Shown piece after piece: positions 8,511 to 17,266 of a stretch of DNA of 64,000 nucleotides (position 1 is the stretch's first letter; the number at the start of each line of letters is the position of its first letter). Source of the stretch: Anaerovibrio lipolyticus LB2005. Lineage in GTDB: Bacteria; Bacillota; Negativicutes; Selenomonadales; Selenomonadaceae. The position numbers and the translations under genes are program-made. Under the pieces are notes generated by a model. It made no database searches, had not been told where the DNA came from, and was given only the letters and a program-made list of their open reading frames with translations. The DNA lies in NCBI RefSeq assembly GCF_000621545.1, contig NZ_JHYA01000001.1, positions 276,872 through 340,871 on the forward strand. Reading direction: 5' to 3'.

Positions 8511-9743
8511 CTAGTCTTTCAGCCATTGTGCACAAGCCCTGACCCGCTTTTGCCATAGCCAATCCCCCAGTGCCTTTCCCCGAACTCCCTCAGGAGCCAT
8601 ATTTCCATCAATGGATAAAAGCACATCTCTAAGCTCTGTATAACGCTCCAGATATTTCGGAAGCTGTCCATGGTCAGCCCTTATAATATGGCAAAAATCT
8701 TCAGGGGGAAGATAACTGGACATTTTGTGCAAATGAAGAATCAGTTCTGTTATTTTCCCCGGCTTTTGCATCAACGGGGCCCGCATGTGCTCCTCAATAA
8801 CCAGACTACCTGCCCGTATCCACTGATTGGGAAATTTAGCCCGTTTATTCCAGCTCTTAAGGACATCCAGCCCCTTTTTTTCATGGTCATAATGATGGGG
8901 CAGCATTTCTTTTGTAGTAACACCTTTTCCAATATCGTGAACAAGGCCCGCAAAAACGGCCACCACATTGTCAGTGGAGGCTGCCACCTTATCTGCCACC
9001 AACATGGTGTGATTGTAGGCATCTCCCTCCGGATGAAAATCCACAGGCTGAGTCTTGCCAATGAGTGCATAAATCTCAGGAAACAGGGTTTCCAAAAGCT
9101 CTGACTTGCTAAGAACTTGAAAGAACACTGATGGCTTGCTGGATTCCAATGCCTTCTTCAGCTCCCCAAAAATTCTTTCCGAAGGCTCCCCCATTAATTC
9201 CTCCCGGCAGCCCATCATGGCATCTATAAGCTCTTCTGAAACCTCAAAGCCCAGCTGAGTTGCCTGCCGTGCAACTCTTAAAGCCCGCACCGGATCCTCG
9301 GAAAAATGCTTTGATATGGGGCGCAGTATTTTATCCTCAATATCCCGTCTGCCACCATATAAATCAATGATATTTCCAGTAAGCACCTCCATGGCTATAC
9401 TGTTCACTGTGGTATCACGCCTGTAAAGGTCATCCTCAATGGTAATATCCTCATGGGCCACTATTTCAAAGCCTGTATATCCTGTGCCAACCTTTCGTTC
9501 CTTTCTGGCAAAGGCCACCTCACAGCTTATCCCGTCTATTTTTACAAGGAAAACCGGAAATGCATTACCTATGAGCTTGGCATCAGGAAAGCATATTGCA
9601 AAATTTTCCTTGGATAAGCCCACCACCACATAATCCTTGTCATGGGGATCCTTGCCCATGAGCTTGTCACGGACCCAGCCTCCCACTATATAAAGAGTTC
9701 CCCCGGCATCTCTTATCTGTATGGCAAATTCATTTTCTGTCAT
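8511..9743 (-). CDS. cca: CCA-adding tRNA nucleotidyltransferase with HD domain
   Basis: 410 residues. The N-terminal class II nucleotidyltransferase domain has GGWVRDKLMG and DKDYVVVG (catalytic acidic pair), RRDTTVNSIA, then a poly(A)/CCA-polymerase RNA-binding segment (EDPVRALRVARQA). An HD domain follows (FAGLVHDIGKG, IRADHGQLP). It adds or repairs the CCA end of tRNAs; in related enzymes the HD domain has phosphatase or phosphodiesterase activity. The layout is closer to the multifunctional proteobacterial-type enzyme than to the Bacillus type. It appears monocistronic or read with the genes below. Confidence 0.93.
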   Translation of the reverse strand: MTENEFAIQIRDAGGTLYIVGGWVRDKLMGKDPHDKDYVVVGLSKENFAICFPDAKLIGNAFPVFLVKIDGISCEVAFARKERKVGTGYTGFEIVAHEDITIEDDLYRRDTTVNSIAMEVLTGNIIDLYGGRRDIEDKILRPISKHFSEDPVRALRVARQATQLGFEVSEELIDAMMGCREELMGEPSERIFGELKKALESSKPSVFFQVLSKSELLETLFPEIYALIGKTQPVDFHPEGDAYNHTMLVADKVAASTDNVVAVFAGLVHDIGKGVTTKEMLPHHYDHEKKGLDVLKSWNKRAKFPNQWIRAGSLVIEEHMRAPLMQKPGKITELILHLHKMSSYLPPEDFCHIIRADHGQLPKYLERYTELRDVLLSIDGNMAPEGVRGKALGDWLWQKRVRACAQWLKD

Positions 9744-9814
9744 TTATTCACCGCCCCAGCTCTATTATCTTTTAAAATTCGTTGTTTTACCTAAAATTCC
9801 TGCATAACTGCACC

Positions 9815-9847
9815 AAAAAACTGCCGTAACCATGTCACAGCAGTTTC
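9815..9847 (-). terminator. Terminator downstream of thrB
   Basis: AAACTGC-T-GT ... AC-G-GCAGTTTTTT on the minus strand, 19 bp past the thrB stop. Confidence 0.85.
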
Positions 9848-9865
9848 CACATTGAAACTCATTTT

Positions 9866-10783
9866 CTATTCAATAAGGCGAGCCCCTTCTTTATCAATAT
9901 CAAGAATCATATAAGCGGACTCCACATTATTCGCCTTAAAGGCTCTCTGCATAGCTTCAGCTACACTTCTCTCATTACCGGAGGCAAGAGCCATAAGGCA
10001 TGGACCAGCCCCGCTGAGAAACGCCCCCAGAGCTCCTTCCTTTCTGGCGGCCTTAAACACATCATACATTCCTGGTATAAGCTCAGCCCGATAAGGCTGG
10101 TGAAGAGCATCATCAAAGGCATTTCTCAGAAAATGTCTGCTCCCCTTTATAAAAGCCGCTATCATCATGGCCGTACTACCAATATTGACTATAGCATCAG
10201 CCCGATCCACCTTCTCCGGCAACACTTCTCTGGCCGCCTTGGTAGGCAAAAAGAAATCCGGAACCACAACCACCATCTTAAAACGAATCTTTGGAATAAA
10301 TCTAAAGGTTTCCGGCCAGCCATTTCTCACGGTGCTTATGGTCATACCGCCAAAAATAGCCGGTGCCACATTATCGGGGTGTCCCTCAATATCCGTAGCT
10401 ATTTTTAATAGGTCACGATTCTTTAACGGATTCCCCAAAGCCTCATTAGCTGCCTTAATACCGCCAACGATGGCAGTAGCACTGCTTCCCAGGCCTCTGG
10501 AAAGGGGCACATGGTTATCCATCACAATTCTGGCACCCTTAAATTCATCGGCACAGCCCACTCTGCGAAGTACCTTCTGAATTGAACGCCATACAATATT
10601 GCGGGAGGTTCTGGGAATATTTTCCGCACCCTCACCGTGAATCTCAATCTCCAGACCTTCCTCCCTAAGAAGTGTAAGCTCCAGATCGTTGTAGCAGGAG
10701 CATGCTATTCCCAAAGTATCAAAGCCCGGCCCCAAATTTGCCGAAGTTCCCGGAACTCTTACTTTAACTGTCTTTGCATCCAT
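9866..10783 (-). CDS. thrB: Homoserine kinase
   Basis: 305 residues, a GHMP-family kinase with PGTSANLGPGFDTLG at the N-terminus and the ATP-binding PLSRGLGSSATAIVGG near residue 95, plus the C-terminal SGAGPCLMAL. It phosphorylates L-homoserine to O-phosphohomoserine on the way to threonine. TAGGGGG precedes the ATG. It is 24 bp downstream of hom and is the last gene of the operon, ahead of the terminator at 9815-9847. No threonine synthase is in the window. Confidence 0.96.
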   Translation of the reverse strand: MDAKTVKVRVPGTSANLGPGFDTLGIACSCYNDLELTLLREEGLEIEIHGEGAENIPRTSRNIVWRSIQKVLRRVGCADEFKGARIVMDNHVPLSRGLGSSATAIVGGIKAANEALGNPLKNRDLLKIATDIEGHPDNVAPAIFGGMTISTVRNGWPETFRFIPKIRFKMVVVVPDFFLPTKAAREVLPEKVDRADAIVNIGSTAMMIAAFIKGSRHFLRNAFDDALHQPYRAELIPGMYDVFKAARKEGALGAFLSGAGPCLMALASGNERSVAEAMQRAFKANNVESAYMILDIDKEGARLIE

Positions 10784-10807
10784 AACATTGCCCCCTAATA
10801 AATTCCA

Positions 10808-12097
10808 TCAGTCTCCCTCAACACGAATAATATTGCAGATTTTATCCACAACCGAGAGACTACGTAAAAGCTCTGCAGCTTTTTCCAGCTTTTTATGCTT
10901 TACCACATGGGTAACAGCCACAATCTCCGCATGATTATTTACCATACGGGTCTGAATAACAGATTTTAGGCTTACCTCGCTGTCGCCAAAGGCTGTAGCA
11001 ATTGCCGCCAGAACCCCCGGCTCATCATCCACATGGAGACGAACGTAATAAGAGGATTCCGTATCCGCCAGAGGGCAGATTTCCCGCTTATTATAGCAGG
11101 TGCAACTAACCACAGCAGAATTCCCCATAACCATATTACGGGCAACTGCAATAATATCAGCCAACACAGCAGAAGCCGTTGGCAGGGAACCAGCACCTCG
11201 ACCATAAAACATGGCATCTCCAATGGCATTGCCCCTAAGGAATATTGCATTGAATACATCATTAACTGATGCCAATGGATGAGTCTGTGGTAAAAATACA
11301 GGATGAACCCGTACATTAACTCCCTTGTCGCCATAATCCTTGGCCACAGCCAACAGCTTTATGACATAGTCCAGCTGCTTGGCATAGGCAATATCGGCAG
11401 CCTCGATTTTGGTAATGCCCTCCACGTAAACGCTGTCCAGATGAATTCTCGTATTAAAGGCAATGGATCCCAAAATAGCAGCCTTTCTAGCTGCATCCAT
11501 ACCCTCCACATCAGCCGCTGGATTAGCTTCAGCATATCCCTTGGCCTGGGCCTCCTTTAGCACTTCATCATAATCACTACCATCCTGGGTCATCTTTGTA
11601 AGCATATAATTGGTGGTGCCATTTACAATACCCATAATGGAACTGATTTTATTGCCGGTAAGACATTGCTTTAATGGGGTAATAATTGGAATACCGCCAC
11701 CTACGCTGGCCTCAAACATAAAGTCCACCTTATTGGCCTCCGCGGCAGAAAACAGCTCCTCCCCGGACTGGGCCACAGCATCCTTGTTGGCAGTTACCAC
11801 ATGCTTACCAGCCTTCATGGACTTTACCATGTATTCAATGGCCGGATGAAGTCCACCCATGAGCTCAACTACAATACTGATATCAGGGTCATTTAGTATT
11901 TCATCAATGCTATCAGTAATCTTGATGCCATCGAGATTTTCCCGTTTCTTGGTCAAATCCCGAACCAAAACGGTTTTAATGCCGATTTCGCAGCCCACGC
12001 GCTGCTCGATATCCCTTACATTTTTCTTTAAGACCTCAACAACTCCGGATCCTACAGTACCGGAGCCCAACAGTCCAATCTGAATTTTTTTCCCCAT
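10808..12097 (-). CDS. hom: Homoserine dehydrogenase
   Basis: 429 residues: NAD(P)-binding GLLGSGTVGSGV at the start, the catalytic domain (NGTTNYMLTKM, YAEANPAADVEGMDAARK) and a C-terminal ACT domain from about residue 350 (YYVRLHVDDEPGVLAAIA), the usual site of threonine feedback. It reduces aspartate semialdehyde to homoserine, the branch to threonine and methionine. It is flanked by the UPF0735 ACT protein (19 bp upstream) and thrB, forming a threonine operon driven by the promoter at 12622-12650. Confidence 0.96.
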   Translation of the reverse strand: MGKKIQIGLLGSGTVGSGVVEVLKKNVRDIEQRVGCEIGIKTVLVRDLTKKRENLDGIKITDSIDEILNDPDISIVVELMGGLHPAIEYMVKSMKAGKHVVTANKDAVAQSGEELFSAAEANKVDFMFEASVGGGIPIITPLKQCLTGNKISSIMGIVNGTTNYMLTKMTQDGSDYDEVLKEAQAKGYAEANPAADVEGMDAARKAAILGSIAFNTRIHLDSVYVEGITKIEAADIAYAKQLDYVIKLLAVAKDYGDKGVNVRVHPVFLPQTHPLASVNDVFNAIFLRGNAIGDAMFYGRGAGSLPTASAVLADIIAVARNMVMGNSAVVSCTCYNKREICPLADTESSYYVRLHVDDEPGVLAAIATAFGDSEVSLKSVIQTRMVNNHAEIVAVTHVVKHKKLEKAAELLRSLSVVDKICNIIRVEGD

Positions 12098-12115
12098 AAA
12101 GCCCTGTTACTCCCC

Positions 12116-12571
12116 TCACGCCTGAGCCTGGCCAAGAACCTCTAATCTCTTTACTCCATCAACCATACGGAGCTTATCAAGCAGGGCCTCCAGATCTACA
12201 GACAGATTTACAGTTTCAATGGAAACAGTAGCATTAGCCACACCCTGAAGAGGAATTCCCTGGTTAATGGTAAGAACGCTGCCAGAGTCATTGGAAATAG
12301 TATTGAGTACACTGGAAAGAACGCCCTTCTTGTGCTCCAAAAGGAAGGTCAGGGTAACAATCTTGTTCTGACTTGCCTCATAGAATGGGAATACATAGTC
12401 CTTATACTTGTAATAAGCGCTGCGGCTAAGCTCCATCTTTTCAACAGCCTCATTAATAGTGCGGGCATTTCCACGCTTCAGCATTTCCTTAACCCGAATG
12501 GTCTTCTTTATTGCTTCTGGCAAAATTTCTTCTCTAACAAGGAAAAATCCGCTTTTCTCTTTTGATGTCAT
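12116..12571 (-). CDS. UPF0735 family ACT-domain protein (PheB-like)
   Basis: About 151 residues: a helical N-terminal region resembling a helix-turn-helix (EAIKKTIRVKEMLKRGNARTI, MELSRSAYYKYKD) and a C-terminal ACT domain (IVTLTFLLEHKKGVLSSVLNTI). This family often precedes hom and may sense amino acids or regulate, but its role is not settled. A frame is open to an ATG at 12616, but GGAGG with a seven-base gap selects the ATG at 12571. It is the first gene of the hom-thrB operon, which suggests a regulatory part in threonine or homoserine metabolism. Confidence 0.88.
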   Translation of the reverse strand: MTSKEKSGFFLVREEILPEAIKKTIRVKEMLKRGNARTINEAVEKMELSRSAYYKYKDYVFPFYEASQNKIVTLTFLLEHKKGVLSSVLNTISNDSGSVLTINQGIPLQGVANATVSIETVNLSVDLEALLDKLRMVDGVKRLEVLGQAQA

Positions 12572-12621
12572 ATTTTTTCCTCCGTACACTATAAGTGGAT
12601 ATATTTCTACATACAAGGGAT

Positions 12622-12650
12622 ATTATACACTGTATCCTCTGAGATGACAA
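12622..12650 (-). promoter_or_regulatory. Sigma-A promoter of the threonine operon
   Basis: TTGTCA (12645-12650), 17-bp spacer, TATAAT (12622-12627). Transcription should start near 12615, giving a short leader with no visible attenuator or T-box. Confidence 0.85.
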
Positions 12651-12671
12651 TAGTATTTTCGCCCAAAACGT

Positions 12672-12709
12672 AAAAATGGGTACTCATAATACATACGAGC
12701 ACCCATTTT
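12672..12709 (-). terminator. Terminator downstream of plsY
   Basis: AAAATGGGTGCTC and GAGTACCCATTTTT pair on the minus strand, closing the long operon above. Confidence 0.8.
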
Positions 12710-12727
12710 GTCTACATATCAAATACA

Positions 12728-13333
12728 TTATTTAGCGGCTTTAATCTTACTCTCCGTACCATTCAGGAGACGTTCAATATTTGATTTATGACGATAAATA
12801 ATAAAGATTGCCGCCAGGGTACCAAAGCCGATATAAACCATAGGCATATCGAAAATAAGGGCAAGAATCGGCACCAGTGCCGCGCCCACTATAGAACCTA
12901 AGGATACATACCGGGTTACAAAGACAATTGCCAGCCAAACCAAAAATACGATGGCCGCAACCACTGGCATAAGCATAATAAGAACTCCCAAACCAGTGGA
13001 CACACTTTTTCCGCCCTTAAATTTGAGAAAAAGTGACCAGGAATGGCCTACAACGGCCAAAATTCCACAAATAACACCATACTCAGGATGATCAGGGAAA
13101 CCGCCGGCATAATAAATACCCAGACCTGCTCCCAAAAAGCCCTTCAGCATATCCAATACAAAAATGGATATGCCCGCAGGCTTGCCAATAGTTCTCCAAG
13201 CATTGGTGGCACCAATATTTTTACTGCCATGCTCCCTAAGGTCAACTCCCCAAATAGCCTTTCCTAAAATAAGACCATTTGGAATAGAACCAATTACATA
13301 GCTTAATACACAAGCAATTATCAGCTCCAGCAT
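12728..13333 (-). CDS. plsY: Acyl-phosphate:glycerol-3-phosphate acyltransferase PlsY
   Basis: 201 residues, an integral membrane protein with about five helices and the family motifs IGSIPNGLILGK, HGSKNIGATNAWR and FKGGKSVSTGLG. It acylates glycerol-3-phosphate with acyl-phosphate, the first step of phospholipid synthesis. The ATG shares a base with the der stop codon (TGATG), so translation is coupled. It is the last gene of a run from the pseudouridine synthase down to the terminator at 12672-12709. Confidence 0.96.
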   Translation of the reverse strand: MLELIIACVLSYVIGSIPNGLILGKAIWGVDLREHGSKNIGATNAWRTIGKPAGISIFVLDMLKGFLGAGLGIYYAGGFPDHPEYGVICGILAVVGHSWSLFLKFKGGKSVSTGLGVLIMLMPVVAAIVFLVWLAIVFVTRYVSLGSIVGAALVPILALIFDMPMVYIGFGTLAAIFIIYRHKSNIERLLNGTESKIKAAK

Positions 13334-14664
13334 CAGATATCCTCCTCTTCCTTACGACCACGAACAATCAGCTTCAACGGCGTGCCCTCAAAGCCAAAGC
13401 TCTCACGGAGACGATTCTCCAAAAATCTCAGATAAGAGAAGTGCATAAGCTCCGGATCATTTACAAACACGATGAACTTAGGAGGCCTAATATCCGCCTG
13501 AGTCATGAAATAAATCTTCAGCTGCTTGCCCCGATGGGATGGTGGCGGATTTACAGAAACCGCATCACGAATAAGCTCATTCAATACACTGGTCTGAATG
13601 CGCATGGACTGCTGATCAGCCACATACTTTACCAGCTCCACAATACGAGGAATACGCTGATGGGTCAGGGCAGAGGTATACAGAACCGGTGCATACTGCA
13701 AAAAGCCAAGCTCATCACGAAGGTCCTCAGTAAATCTCAAGGTGGACTTATCATCCTTGTCAGGGAAAATATCCCATTTATTTACAATAATTACCACGCC
13801 CTTGCCAGACTCATGGGCATAGCCGGCAATTTTCTTATCCTGCTCGGTAATACCCTCAAAGGCATTAATAACCATAAGAACCACATCGGCGCGGTCCACA
13901 GCACGAAGGGAACGCATTACACTATAACGCTCAACTGCTTCATCAATCTTTCCCTTGCGACGCATACCGGCAGTATCAATAAGCATAAACTTGTTCCCAT
14001 CGGACACAAAATGGGTATCAATGGCATCTCTGGTTGTACCGGCCACATCACTTACGATAACCCGTTCCTCGCCAATGAGTGCATTAACAATGGAGGATTT
14101 GCCCACATTTGGACGGCCGATAACAGCAATACTGATTTCATCCTCTTCCTTTTCCTCATAATCATTCTTAGGGAAGGATTCCACCACAGCATCCAAAAGA
14201 TCACCAAGGCCAAGAGCATTGGAAGCAGAAATACCAATAGGGTCACCAAGGCCCAAATTATAAAATTCGTAGATATTGGCTTCCAGCTGAGGACTGTCAA
14301 TCTTATTAATGGCCAAAACCACCGGCTTCTTGGCGGAACGCAGCATGTGTCCCACTTCTTCATCAGCAGAGGTTAGGCCTACACGACCATCCACCACAAA
14401 TACAATAACATCAGCCTCCTCCATGGCAATCTTTGCCTGCTGGCGCATGGAGCGGAGTATCTGATCGCTTTCATCAAATTCAATACCGCCGGTATCAATC
14501 ATGGTAAAGGTATGATTGAGCCATTCAGCATCCATATATATGCGGTCTCTGGTAACACCTGGCATATCATCAACTATGGATACCCGGCGCTTGCCAATCT
14601 GATTAAATAAAGTGGACTTGCCCACATTCGGGCGTCCAACGATAGCTACTATAGGCTTACTCAT
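13333..14664 (-). CDS. der: Ribosome biogenesis GTPase Der
   Basis: About 443 residues with two tandem G domains (GRPNVGKSTLFNQ near residue 8, DTGGIEF; GRPNVGKSSIVNA near residue 185, DTAGMRRKG) and the KH-like C-terminus. It acts in 50S subunit maturation. The open frame extends 22 codons upstream, but GAGGAGG followed by eight bases selects the ATG at 14664. The start overlaps the end of the DUF512 gene by eight bases (ATGAGTAA), a coupling arrangement. Confidence 0.97.
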   Translation of the reverse strand: MSKPIVAIVGRPNVGKSTLFNQIGKRRVSIVDDMPGVTRDRIYMDAEWLNHTFTMIDTGGIEFDESDQILRSMRQQAKIAMEEADVIVFVVDGRVGLTSADEEVGHMLRSAKKPVVLAINKIDSPQLEANIYEFYNLGLGDPIGISASNALGLGDLLDAVVESFPKNDYEEKEEDEISIAVIGRPNVGKSSIVNALIGEERVIVSDVAGTTRDAIDTHFVSDGNKFMLIDTAGMRRKGKIDEAVERYSVMRSLRAVDRADVVLMVINAFEGITEQDKKIAGYAHESGKGVVIIVNKWDIFPDKDDKSTLRFTEDLRDELGFLQYAPVLYTSALTHQRIPRIVELVKYVADQQSMRIQTSVLNELIRDAVSVNPPPSHRGKQLKIYFMTQADIRPPKFIVFVNDPELMHFSYLRFLENRLRESFGFEGTPLKLIVRGRKEEEDI

Positions 14665-16060
14665 TGTTGTGGCCTCCTCTCTTGGTATATGCAGCATTAC
14701 TCTGCCACATATAAGCAGCTGCCTCACCATCTACTCCCTGGTAATTTTCAAAATCGGTAAGGGCATTGAAATAGTCCTTGCCATCACCTACTGTCTCCAC
14801 ACGACCATGGAACCAGCTCTTGAAATCATCCAGCGAAACATCATCTAAAAATATATTATCTCCAGCTCTAAGGGCAGACTCAGGAATCAAAATCCCGTCA
14901 AAGGTCTCCCCTAAAGAATCCATTGCACTTTTCATATCATGGGCAGTCAACAGCCCGGATACATTTACTGTGGTTCCAAAGTGGTTATTAGGAACCGGAA
15001 CTATGGTAACCTCAAGATTTCCCACTGCCAGCTCATCTGCCAACTTTCTGAACATTGGTGCCACAGCAGTTCCTGTCATAACTGCCAGCCTGATTTTATT
15101 ATCATAGCCCTTTGACTGAAGCTCAGTATCATTACGGGCAGAGGAAAACTCCTCCATAAAATTACGGGCCAGACCTATACCATTATCCAGCTGTGGAAAC
15201 CCATCGTAAACTTCTGCAGGAGGAACCTCTTTTCCTGCCAAAAAATAGAATTCGTCACCTAAATATACAAAGGTTCTGCCTGTAGCCTCACGTTCCTGCT
15301 TCTGGAACTTTTCCACTTGTTCAATCACCCTTAGGGCGCTTTCCCTATCAAATCCCTTTAAAGGGTATTTATCCTGTCGAAACTTTGTAAGTCCCACGGG
15401 AACAATAGCCATGGACAGGGCATGTGGCTTTCTTGCCAGAATATCCCGTATGGATCGGTCCAATTCCTCACCGTCATTAAGGTCACGGCAAAGTACAATC
15501 TGGGTGTGATACTCCACGTCAGCCTTCTCCAGCTTATCCAGCTGGGTCATCAGATTACCCGCCGTCTTGCAGCGAAGTATCTGACATCTTAGCTCCGGAT
15601 TGGTACACTGGACAGAAACAAACAATGGTGACAAATGATATTGCTTTATACGCTTAAAATCATTGTCCACCATATTGGTCATTGTAACAAAATTGCCATA
15701 TAAAAATGACAGACGATAGTCGTCATCCTTTATATTTAAAGTCTCACGCATACCGGGAGCCACCTGGTCCACGAAACAAAAATAGCAGTTGTTGGCACAC
15801 TTGCGGATACCATCAAATACTGCAGATTCGAACTCGACCCCCAGCTCCTCATCGTAATCCTTGTCAAATTCCAGCATTTCCTGATCGCCATTCTCATGCT
15901 CGACCAGCATATCTATTTCTTCATCAGCGAAGGCAAAGCTAAGGTCTATAATGTCCCGGAGCTTCATACCATTCACTTCGATTATCTTGTCTCCCGGAAC
16001 CAGCTCCAGCTCCTCAGCCAGACTACCAGGCTCCACGGACAGTATTTTACCGTAGCCCAT
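14657..16060 (-). CDS. PDZ-radical SAM DUF512 protein
   Basis: 467 residues. An N-terminal PDZ-like segment (ILSVEPGSLAEELELVPGDKIIEVNG), a cysteine cluster C-ANN-C-YF-C near residues 88-95 suggesting an iron-sulfur radical SAM centre, a TIM-barrel-like middle, and a C-terminal DUF512 domain. The family is conserved in Firmicutes, usually next to der, and has no proven function. AGGAG lies five bases before the ATG. Conserved linkage with der suggests a housekeeping, perhaps ribosome- or cofactor-related, role; that is inference. Confidence 0.9.
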   Translation of the reverse strand: MGYGKILSVEPGSLAEELELVPGDKIIEVNGMKLRDIIDLSFAFADEEIDMLVEHENGDQEMLEFDKDYDEELGVEFESAVFDGIRKCANNCYFCFVDQVAPGMRETLNIKDDDYRLSFLYGNFVTMTNMVDNDFKRIKQYHLSPLFVSVQCTNPELRCQILRCKTAGNLMTQLDKLEKADVEYHTQIVLCRDLNDGEELDRSIRDILARKPHALSMAIVPVGLTKFRQDKYPLKGFDRESALRVIEQVEKFQKQEREATGRTFVYLGDEFYFLAGKEVPPAEVYDGFPQLDNGIGLARNFMEEFSSARNDTELQSKGYDNKIRLAVMTGTAVAPMFRKLADELAVGNLEVTIVPVPNNHFGTTVNVSGLLTAHDMKSAMDSLGETFDGILIPESALRAGDNIFLDDVSLDDFKSWFHGRVETVGDGKDYFNALTDFENYQGVDGEAAAYMWQSNAAYTKRGGHNNE

Positions 16061-16106
16061 ACATTCTCCTGTTTTTCTTTTATATATAAATATCTAATTA
16101 AACTGT

Positions 16107-16136
16107 AAATAGGGAGTGATGAAATCATCACTCCCC
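16107..16136 (-). terminator. Hairpin downstream of rpsA (terminator-like)
   Basis: GGGAGTGATGA-TTT-CATCACTCCC on the minus strand. The trailing sequence TATTTAC is only moderately T-rich, so partial read-through into the DUF512-der-plsY genes is plausible. Confidence 0.65.
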
Positions 16137-16183
16137 AATAATAATCATTATACAGTTAAAGCCCAAGGCCGTAATCTATATGA

Positions 16184-17266
16184 TTACTCAGCCTCGTTGG
16201 ACTCGCCAGCCTGCTTAATGCTGAGAGAAATACGCTTTCTGTCAACATCGATGTTCAGGATCTTAACAGTAACCTTGTCACCGATAGCAACTACTTCATC
16301 AGCGCTCTTGATACGTCTGTCAGCAAGCTCACCCATAGGAATGAGACCATCGAGGCCCTGCTCAATGCGCATGAAAGCACCGAAAGCCTTCAGGCCAACG
16401 ATCTCACCAGAGATAATATCGCCAGCATTGTACTTCTCAGCCTTAACTACCCATGGATCTGGCATGGTGTCCTTAACGCTCAGGGAAATACGAACCTTGC
16501 CATCCTCAGTCTCAGCAATGCTCTTAATCTTAACGTCAAGCTCCTGACCCTCTTCCAGAACATCTGCTGGATCCTTAACACGGTTCCAGGAGAGATCGGA
16601 AATGTGAACCAGACCATCGATACCACCGATATCGATAAACGCACCGTAGTTAACCAGTCTCTTAACAGTACCCTTAACTACATCGCCTTCCTTAACATTC
16701 TCCAACCAGGACTTGAGCTCAGTCTCAAGAAGCTGACGACGGGAGAGAACCAGACGCTGCTTAGCTGGATCCAAATCAATTGGAACAACCTTTACAGTCT
16801 GGCCAACATACTTGGAGAGATCCTTAACAAAGTTAAGCTCAATCTGGGATGCTGGGATGAATGCACGAACGCCGAGAGCGCGGGCAACCAAACCGCCCTT
16901 AACAACCTGAGTAATCTCAGCCTCGATTGGCTCAGCCTTCTCAACGATGCCATCAAGCTCCTTCCAGGATGCAAGACGATCAGCCTTAACCTTGGAAACA
17001 GTGAGGCCATTCTCGCCGCCCTTGGCAACTACGAGAACCTCAATAACATCATCAACCTTAACAATGTCCTTTGCGGACTCAGGAGCAGGCTCAGCAAGCT
17101 CAAACTTGGAAATTGGAACATCGTTCTTGTTACCCTGGATGTTAACGATTGCTTCGCTATCATTTACTGCAACAACTGTAGCCTTAACTAAATCGCGCTC
17201 ATGTATCTCCTTCATAGAATCTTCTGCTGCTAACCAAGCTTCCATTGAATTCATTTCTTCTGACAC
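16184..17266 (-). CDS. rpsA: Ribosomal protein S1-like RNA-binding protein (four S1 domains)
   Basis: 360 residues with four S1 repeats beginning near residues 20, 105, 190 and 275 (for example VKGTVKRLVNYGAFIDIGGIDGLVHISDLS and ISGEIVGLKAFGAFMRIEQGLDGL). It probably helps mRNA binding or translation. The start is a GTG ten bases after AAGGAGG. This start lies inside the 3' end of ispH, giving a 16-bp overlap in the -1 frame. In several relatives the two proteins are a single IspH-S1 fusion, so this arrangement may be a split or an ancestral form of it. Confidence 0.92.
   Translation of the reverse strand: MSEEMNSMEAWLAAEDSMKEIHERDLVKATVVAVNDSEAIVNIQGNKNDVPISKFELAEPAPESAKDIVKVDDVIEVLVVAKGGENGLTVSKVKADRLASWKELDGIVEKAEPIEAEITQVVKGGLVARALGVRAFIPASQIELNFVKDLSKYVGQTVKVVPIDLDPAKQRLVLSRRQLLETELKSWLENVKEGDVVKGTVKRLVNYGAFIDIGGIDGLVHISDLSWNRVKDPADVLEEGQELDVKIKSIAETEDGKVRISLSVKDTMPDPWVVKAEKYNAGDIISGEIVGLKAFGAFMRIEQGLDGLIPMGELADRRIKSADEVVAIGDKVTVKILNIDVDRKRISLSIKQAGESNEAE

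Noticed and set aside
12572..12621. T-box or threonine attenuator ahead of the UPF0735-hom-thrB operon
   Set aside because: The leader is only about 40 nt with no leader peptide rich in Thr, no T-box sequence and no terminator.
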